DNA of 5,764 nt from an uncultured Archangium sp. (GTDB taxonomy: Bacteria > Myxococcota > Myxococcia > Myxococcales > Myxococcaceae): contig CALNBU010000089.1 in assembly GCA_937875615.1 (NCBI GenBank), positions 1-5,764 of the forward strand, in the 5' to 3' direction. The first letter of the stretch is position 1, and each line of letters begins with the position of its first letter. The position numbers and the translations under genes were made by a program. Of this stretch, positions 1 to 4,311 are shown piece after piece. The notes under the pieces are model-generated. The model made no database searches. It was given only the letters and a program-made list of their open reading frames with translations, and was not told the DNA's origin.

Positions 1-124
1 CCGACACCACGCCATCCTGGGCGCGGCGGAGCTTGGCGGCCGAGACCATCTTCATGGCCTTGGTAATCTGACGTGTGTTCTTCACCGACTTGATGCGCTT
101 ACGGATGTCGCGGAGTGACGCCAT
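1..124 (-). CDS. atpG: ATP synthase F1 gamma subunit, N-terminal part
   Basis: The gamma subunit is the central rotary shaft of F1Fo ATP synthase, coupling proton flow through Fo to ATP synthesis in the alpha3beta3 head at the cytoplasmic face of the inner membrane. Reading the minus strand from ATG at 124-122 gives 41 codons beginning MASLRDIRKRIKSVKN, then TRQITKAMKMVSAAKLRRAQ. This is the highly conserved gamma N-terminal helix, in particular the ITKAMKMVSAAKLR block that packs in the coiled-coil shaft. The gene runs off the left edge; a full gamma subunit is about 290 residues, so roughly one seventh is present. No good Shine-Dalgarno sequence precedes the ATG. In the usual atp operon atpA lies immediately upstream of atpG; here the upstream neighbour is instead a divergent lipoprotein gene 127 bases away. 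The identification is secure. Confidence 0.95.
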   Translation of the reverse strand, partial: MASLRDIRKRIKSVKNTRQITKAMKMVSAAKLRRAQDGVVS

Positions 125-133
125 GGCGCCCGC

Positions 134-162
134 GCCATAGAAGCCGCAGGAAATCAAGTCAA
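134..162 (-). promoter_or_regulatory. Possible sigma-70-type promoter for atpG
   Basis: On the minus strand TTGACT (162-157) is a five-of-six match to the -35 consensus. It is followed by a 17-base spacer (156-140) and TATGGC (139-134), which keeps only the TAT of a -10 box. The expected transcription start would fall near 127-128, leaving only 3-4 bases before the atpG ATG, consistent with the lack of a Shine-Dalgarno sequence. The -35 half is good, the -10 half is weak, so this is a prediction only. Confidence 0.4.
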
Positions 163-175
163 CGCGCAAAGCGCG
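163..175. repeat. Small GC inverted repeat between divergent promoters
   Basis: CGCGC (163-167), a three-base AAA centre, and GCGCG (171-175) form a perfect 5-bp inverted repeat. It abuts the upstream side of the atpG -35-like box and lies about 40 bases upstream of the lipoprotein -35-like box, a reasonable place for a shared operator. In GC-rich DNA such a short palindrome can occur by chance, and there is no following T-tract on either strand to make it a terminator. Confidence 0.25.
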
Positions 176-213
176 GGTTTGTAACTCCGCGAAGAATCAT
201 GTGTTCAGACCCC

Positions 214-241
214 TTAGACGCGGTGCGTACCTTGCTATACA
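214..241 (+). promoter_or_regulatory. Possible promoter of the lipoprotein operon
   Basis: TTAGAC (214-219; TAGACG at 215-220 is an alternative register) is followed after 16 bases by TATACA (236-241), which matches four of six -10 consensus positions and is one of the few A/T-rich hexamers nearby. Transcription would begin around 247-250, just 2-5 bases before the preferred GTG start at 252, giving an almost leaderless mRNA. No Shine-Dalgarno sequence precedes that GTG, which fits. The -35 match is poor, so confidence is modest. Confidence 0.4.
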
Positions 242-251
242 TAGCGACCCC

Positions 252-1391
252 GTGCGTCCGATCATCCTAGTCGCCCTCGTCCTCACCGCCCTCGGCTGTC
301 GCGATTGTGGTGGAGGCCTCCTCAACCCGACGCTGCCGCCCGATGTGCGCGTCGACCTCTATACCCAGCAGGCGGCCTCCAAGATCGACGTGCTGTGGGT
401 CGTCGACAACTCCGGCTCCATGGCCCCGCGCCAGGAGAACCTCGCCAACAACTTCCAGGCGTTCATGAGCGAGTTCACCCGCAACGCCATCGACTTCCGC
501 ATCGGCATCACCACCACCGACATCTTCCGGGAGCAGGGCCGCTTCGTGGGCGCCCCTCCGGTGCTGGCCACCGACACGCCCAGCGTGATCGACGCCTTCA
601 AGCGCAACATCCGGGTGGGCATCGACGGCAGCCCCTACGAGGTCGGCCTCTCGGCCGCCCGCATGGCCCTCGACCGGCAGGCGGCGGAAAATCTCGAGAT
701 CCTCAACTACTGCAAGAACACCACCTGCGCCGGCACCGCCAACAACGAGCGGGCGGAGTGCCTCGCGCGGTGTGACGCGGATGGCACGAACTACCCGTTC
801 CTGCGCACCGATGCCTACCTCTACATCATCTTCGTCACCGACGAAGAAGACCGGTCGAGCGAAGACGTGCGCTACTTCTACCGCTACTTCGAGACGGTGA
901 AGGGCGTGGGCAACGACGGCATGGTCACCACCGCGGCCATCATGGGCGACGTGCCCGGCAACAGCTGCGGCGCCACCCCCGGCGCCCGCTACAAGGCCCT
1001 GTCCGACCTCACCGGCGGCGAGGTGGGCTCCATCTGCGACCAGAACTTCTCGGTCACCCTGGAGCGCCTCGCGCAGAACGCGGTGGGCCTCAAGCGCAAG
1101 TTCGCGCTGCAGGTGGCGCCCAACATCAGCACCATCGAGGTGCGGGTGATGTACCCGTGCAACGCGTCCGCCGAAAAGACCGCCAACTGCGCGAGCATCG
1201 ACAAGACCGCCTGCACCGACGCCCCGCTGGAGTCGCTCGGCGTGGTCTGCACCCCCAGGGCCGGCGAGCCCAACGGGTGGGTGTACGAAGAGGCCAACCA
1301 GGTCATCTACTTCTCTGGTGACTCGGTCCCCAACATCTCCTCGACCGTCGAGATCGAGTACTACGAAGAAGGAAAGGGGCCACAGGAATGA
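252..1391 (+). CDS. vWA-domain lipoprotein (gene A)
   Basis: A 379-residue secreted lipoprotein of unknown specific function. Residues 1-16 (VRPIILVALVLTALGC) form a signal peptide with lipobox ALGC; Cys16 would be lipidated. Residues 44-230 resemble a vWA fold: a hydrophobic strand (KIDVLWVVD) leads into the MIDAS metal-binding motif D52-N-S54-G-S56, with a TTTD segment at 87-90 and a second core strand ending FVTD at 194-197. Such domains bind protein ligands through a divalent cation. A cysteine group at 154, 159, 170 and 174 sits inside the domain, and more cysteines (239, 262, 303, 313, 321, 333) suggest disulphides outside the cytoplasm. Residues 285-371 look like a C-terminal beta-sandwich. 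The GTG at 252 is preferred over GTG 201 because it starts a compact leader closely resembling that of the next gene, and the codons before it are atypical. It is the first gene of the operon and overlaps the next by 4 bases. Confidence 0.85.
   Translation: MRPIILVALVLTALGCRDCGGGLLNPTLPPDVRVDLYTQQAASKIDVLWVVDNSGSMAPRQENLANNFQAFMSEFTRNAIDFRIGITTTDIFREQGRFVGAPPVLATDTPSVIDAFKRNIRVGIDGSPYEVGLSAARMALDRQAAENLEILNYCKNTTCAGTANNERAECLARCDADGTNYPFLRTDAYLYIIFVTDEEDRSSEDVRYFYRYFETVKGVGNDGMVTTAAIMGDVPGNSCGATPGARYKALSDLTGGEVGSICDQNFSVTLERLAQNAVGLKRKFALQVAPNISTIEVRVMYPCNASAEKTANCASIDKTACTDAPLESLGVVCTPRAGEPNGWVYEEANQVIYFSGDSVPNISSTVEIEYYEEGKGPQE
1375..1379 (+). promoter_or_regulatory. Shine-Dalgarno sequence for gene B
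   Basis: AGGGG, within a longer purine run (1365-1379), lies 8 bases before the ATG at 1388, inside the last codons of gene A. It supports the ATG in the ATGA overlap as the true start of gene B and is the most purine-rich ribosome-binding region in the operon. Confidence 0.55.
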
Positions 1392-2857
1392 GGCCGCTGC
1401 TGGTTGTCTCCGCCCTGCTGACGCTGGCGGCCTGCGACGGTTGTGGCGGGGGCGTCTCTCAGGTGCGCCCGGTGCTGATTCCGCCTGGCTCCCCGACCGA
1501 CTTCGGCACCATCCCGGTGCTGAACTTCAGCGAGCTGGACCTCGACGTCAGCAACGCCGGCCGCGCGCTGCTCGAGATCCGCAGCGTGTCCCTCGCCAAC
1601 GACGACGGCATCTTCCAGCTGATGAGTTCGCTCCCCGCCGAGCTGGAGGGCGGTGAGACCGAGCGGCTCAAGATGCGCTTCACGCCCCTCGCCGAGCAGC
1701 GCTACGAGAACACGCTCATCATCGAGACCAACGACGAGGAGCTCCCCCGCGCCGAGATCGCCCTGGTGGGCACCGGCAGCACCCGGGCCATCGTGGCGGT
1801 GGAGCCGGAGACCCTGGACTTCAACCGCGTCGCGGAGTGCGGCTCGTCGGTGCTGCTGCTCACCATCAAGAGCCAGGGCACCGCGGACCTGGTGCTCAAC
1901 AGCATCGGCTTCACCGAAGACAGCCACCCCGCCTTCGGCTTCGTGGGCTCCACCACCACCCCGGCGACCATCCCCACCACCGACCCCAACGGCCTGCCCG
2001 GCGAGATTCAGCTCACCGTGCGCGCGGCCGCGCCGGCCGGCGCCGAGGGGGAGCTGACCGGCACCATCCGCCTCGAGACCACCGACCCCGAGCGCCGGGA
2101 GGTCCTCATTCCGCTGCGCGCCACGGTGAACAAGGCCCCGGTGGCCACCATCGGGCCCACCGGCAACGCGGCCCCCGGCCAGCTGGTGACGCTCGACGGC
2201 GCCAACTCCCTGGACCCCGACGGCGATGACCCCATCACCTACACCTGGACCCTGCGCAGCAAGCCGCTGGCCTCCAACACCGTGCTGGCCAACGCCGACA
2301 CCCCGCTGGCCACCATGACCCTCGACCCGTCGGTGCCCGGCGCCTACGAGGTGCAGCTGGAGGTCACCGACGCGGCCGGCGCGAAGTCGTGCCAGCCGGC
2401 GCGCGCCACCGTGGTGGCCTCGCCCGCCCAGAAGCTGCTGGTGGAGATGTTCTGGAACAACCCCCGCACCGACCTCGACCTGCACGTCACCAGGAACCCG
2501 GCGGCGCCGCTCTTCACCGCCCCGGACGACTGCTACTTCCAGAACCGCACGCCCGACTGGGGCGTCGAAGGCGACAGCGCCGACGACCCGGAGTTCGGCC
2601 GCGACGCGCTGACCGGCTACGGCCCGGAGACCTGGGGCTACGTCGACCCCGTCGACGGCGTCTACCGGGTGTGGGCGGTGCTGCAGAACCCCCTCGACAC
2701 CTTCGGCCTCGAGACCAACAGCACGGTCACGGTGCGCGTGTACCAGTTCGGCGTGCTCAAGGCCGAAGCGGTGAAAACCCTGACCACCGCCGGTGAACAA
2801 TGGCCGGCGTTGGACATCTCCTGGCCCGATGGGGCCGTGACGGTGGTGCAGCAGTGA
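1388..2857 (+). CDS. Lipoprotein with ASH-like, PKD-like and YfaP/DUF2135-like domains (gene B)
   Basis: A 489-residue secreted lipoprotein. The leader MRPLLVVSALLTLAAC has lipobox LAAC (Cys16) followed by DGCGGG. Residues 37-131 and 135-247 look like two ASH/choice-of-anchor-D-type immunoglobulin-like domains: each ends in the typical pattern of a strand such as LIIETND followed by a terminal strand (ALVGTG; IPLRATV). Residues 249-343 resemble a PKD domain, with N-K-A-P-V at its start, the loop SLDPDGDD and the strand TYTW. Residues 347-481 match the YfaP/DUF2135 style: FWNNPRTDLDLHV (355-367), then an acidic stretch with D390-W391, and GYGPETW (410-416). No catalytic motif is seen; a binding or structural role outside the cell is inferred. 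Cysteines 151, 335 and 382 could form disulphides. The ATG at 1388 lies in an ATGA overlap with gene A. Domain boundaries are by eye. Confidence 0.85.
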   Translation: MRPLLVVSALLTLAACDGCGGGVSQVRPVLIPPGSPTDFGTIPVLNFSELDLDVSNAGRALLEIRSVSLANDDGIFQLMSSLPAELEGGETERLKMRFTPLAEQRYENTLIIETNDEELPRAEIALVGTGSTRAIVAVEPETLDFNRVAECGSSVLLLTIKSQGTADLVLNSIGFTEDSHPAFGFVGSTTTPATIPTTDPNGLPGEIQLTVRAAAPAGAEGELTGTIRLETTDPERREVLIPLRATVNKAPVATIGPTGNAAPGQLVTLDGANSLDPDGDDPITYTWTLRSKPLASNTVLANADTPLATMTLDPSVPGAYEVQLEVTDAAGAKSCQPARATVVASPAQKLLVEMFWNNPRTDLDLHVTRNPAAPLFTAPDDCYFQNRTPDWGVEGDSADDPEFGRDALTGYGPETWGYVDPVDGVYRVWAVLQNPLDTFGLETNSTVTVRVYQFGVLKAEAVKTLTTAGEQWPALDISWPDGAVTVVQQ

Positions 2858-4311
2858 AGCGACTCTCTCCTCTCTTGACGTTGGCCCTCCTGGCCTGTCC
2901 CACCGAGCAGCCCAAGCCGGACGCGGGTGAACCGCCCGACCTCACCTGCGAGACGCGCGAGCAGTGCGACGCGGGCCTCATCTGCACGCAGGACAAGCTG
3001 TGCGGTCAATGCACGACCTCCGGCCAGTGCAGCGTGAAGGAGGTCTGTGACCCCGACTCGCTCCTCTGCGTGCTGCGCGAAGGCTGGGGCAACGAGTGCA
3101 CTACCAACGAGAACTGTCAGGCCGGCTCCTGGTGCCGCCAGGGCCTCTGTCTGGCGCGCAGCCAGGTCTCGCTGTGCCCCGGCACGCAGACCACCGAGTG
3201 CCCCGACGAGAACCGCTGCAACCAGACCACGCTGGTGTGTGAGGAAGACCTGGGCTGCGCCTCCGACTTCGATTGCTCGGCGGGCGAGGCCTGCAACACC
3301 GGCTCCCGCATCTGCCAGCCGCGCTGCACCGTCGACACCCAGGTGGACATCTGCCCGGTCTCGACCCGCTGCATCGGCGAGCTGTGCCGGCAGTGCGCAG
3401 AAGACTCGGAGTGCGGACCCGGCCTGGTCTGCGACGCCGCCGGCAACTGCAGCGCCGGTTCGCGCTGCTACAGCGACCGCGACTGCCCGGTGCCGCTGGT
3501 GTGCCTGGTGCAGACCGGAGCGTGCCTGGCCAGGGCGCCGGCGTGTCGCAGCGACGACAACTGTGCCGCCAGCCAGAAGTGCGACCTCTCGAACGGCCGG
3601 TGCATCCCGCGCAACTGTCAGCCCGACGTGTTCGAGCCCAACAACGACGACGCCACCGCCACCGCGGTCACGCCGCAGACCTACCGCGAGCTGACGTTGT
3701 GCGAGGCCGACGTCGACTGGTTCTCGATTCCGCTCGCGCGCGGCGACCAGTTGGGCATCAACCTCGAGGCCGACGCCTTCGCCGAGAACAACTTCTCGAC
3801 CGTCATCAAGGACGCCACCGGCCGCACGGTGTCCGCCGGCCGCTTCACCGCCAGCTACGTGGCGCCCACCGCGGCGACCTACTTCGTGGTGGTGAGCACC
3901 ATCGACGACTTCCAGCCCTATGGCCTGCGCATCCTCAAGTCGCGCGGCACGCCGTGCGACGACGACGCGCGGGAGCCCAACGACGCGCTGGCCGCCGCCA
4001 CCCAGCTGGCCGGCGCGGGCGAGACCGATGGTCGCATCTGCCCGCAGGACCAGGACTGGTTCCGCATCAGCCTCCCCTCGGAGGCCACCACCGCGCGCGT
4101 CTCGCTCGTCAACTACCAGGCCAGCGCCGGACGCCTGCGCCTGTGCGCGTTCCGCGACGACGGCACCACGCAGATTTCCTGCAACAGCGACACGCTGCCG
4201 GTCATCAGCACCCCGGTGAGTGTCCTCGGTGGGCCCTCCATCGTGGTCCGCGTCGTCGGCGACACCGAGCGCATCGCCAATTCGTACACTCTCAAGTTGG
4301 AGCTCCCGTGA
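2854..4311 (+). CDS. Cysteine-rich lipoprotein with two PPC-like domains (gene C)
   Basis: A 485-residue secreted lipoprotein. GTG 2854, in a GTGA overlap with gene B, starts a leader VKRLSPLLTLALLAC with lipobox LLAC (Cys15) and a PKPDAG spacer; the in-frame ATG at 2800 would add 18 polar residues ahead of it and is rejected. A weak GGTGG at 2842-2846 may act as ribosome-binding site. Residues 32-250 contain 36 cysteines in nine modules, mostly C-x5-C-x5-C-x4-6-C, resembling Dickkopf-N-like cysteine-rich repeats and probably fully disulphide bonded. Residues 258-361 and 369-484 look like two PPC (bacterial pre-peptidase C-terminal) beta domains, each showing EPN near its start (261-263, 374-376) and a D-x-DWF motif (286-290; 399-403). 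No peptidase domain is attached, so PPC here is probably a binding or stability module. Function is unknown; an extracellular recognition role is inferred. Confidence 0.87.
   Translation: MKRLSPLLTLALLACPTEQPKPDAGEPPDLTCETREQCDAGLICTQDKLCGQCTTSGQCSVKEVCDPDSLLCVLREGWGNECTTNENCQAGSWCRQGLCLARSQVSLCPGTQTTECPDENRCNQTTLVCEEDLGCASDFDCSAGEACNTGSRICQPRCTVDTQVDICPVSTRCIGELCRQCAEDSECGPGLVCDAAGNCSAGSRCYSDRDCPVPLVCLVQTGACLARAPACRSDDNCAASQKCDLSNGRCIPRNCQPDVFEPNNDDATATAVTPQTYRELTLCEADVDWFSIPLARGDQLGINLEADAFAENNFSTVIKDATGRTVSAGRFTASYVAPTAATYFVVVSTIDDFQPYGLRILKSRGTPCDDDAREPNDALAAATQLAGAGETDGRICPQDQDWFRISLPSEATTARVSLVNYQASAGRLRLCAFRDDGTTQISCNSDTLPVISTPVSVLGGPSIVVRVVGDTERIANSYTLKLELP
2947..3603 (+). repeat. Nine-unit cysteine module array encoded in gene C
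   Basis: This stretch encodes nine consecutive four-cysteine units of about 19-25 residues. First cysteines are at residues 32, 53, 82, 108, 135, 158, 181, 205 and 231 of gene C. Most units follow C-x5-C-x5-C, with a variable last gap of 4-6; the fourth (108-129) and sixth (158-178) have a longer first gap. Recurrent features are an acidic or small residue after the second Cys (CDAG, CSAG, CGPG) and a G-x-C or similar near the last. The repeats are conserved as protein patterns, not as near-identical DNA, pointing to old duplication with divergence. Confidence 0.8.
4299..4302 (+). promoter_or_regulatory. Shine-Dalgarno sequence for gene D
   Basis: GGAG sits 5 bases before the GTG at 4308, within the last codons of gene C. 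Together with the GTGA overlap and the lipoprotein leader that follows directly, it fixes the start of gene D. Confidence 0.6.

Larger units (their letters stand above)
125..251. other. Divergent intergenic control region
   Basis: This 127-base gap separates the atpG start (minus strand) from the lipoprotein operon start (plus strand). It is visibly more A/T-rich than its flanks and holds the only non-coding DNA in the window. It contains one promoter-like sequence in each direction and a short GC palindrome between them. An open frame from the operon's first gene extends leftward to a GTG at 201, but codons there (AGA twice, ATA, CTT twice, CAT) are unlike the G/C-ending codons of the rest of the gene, so 201-251 is judged non-coding. 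No remnant of atpA is seen on the minus strand. Confidence 0.75.

Noticed and set aside
163..180. Rho-independent terminator between atpG and gene A
   Set aside because: The stem is only 5 bp, only a three-base T run follows on the plus strand, and it lies between two divergent gene starts where no terminator is needed.
201..251. Upstream GTG start for gene A, adding 17 residues
   Set aside because: Codons are atypical for this genome (AGA, ATA, CTT), the extension would cover the best promoter candidate, and the GTG at 252 starts a normal lipoprotein leader. It is not completely excluded.
1361..2800. 479-codon open frame on the minus strand opposite gene B
   Set aside because: It mirrors gene B codon by codon. 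The translation is low-complexity Gly/Arg/His/Val-rich with no leader, domain or motif, as expected from antisense of G/C-ending codons. Gene B explains the DNA fully.
2800..2853. ATG at 2800 as start of gene C
   Set aside because: It would overlap gene B by 58 bases and put 18 non-hydrophobic residues before the signal peptide; the GTG in the GTGA overlap gives a textbook lipoprotein leader.
2947..3603. Iron-sulphur (ferredoxin-like) cluster binding by gene C cysteines
   Set aside because: The spacing is x5-x5, not CxxCxxC, and the protein is exported; disulphides fit better.
3047..3694. 215-codon plus-strand open frame inside gene C
   Set aside because: An Arg/Ala/Pro-rich alternative-frame translation. 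The cysteine modules and PPC signatures in the main frame are clearly the selected product.
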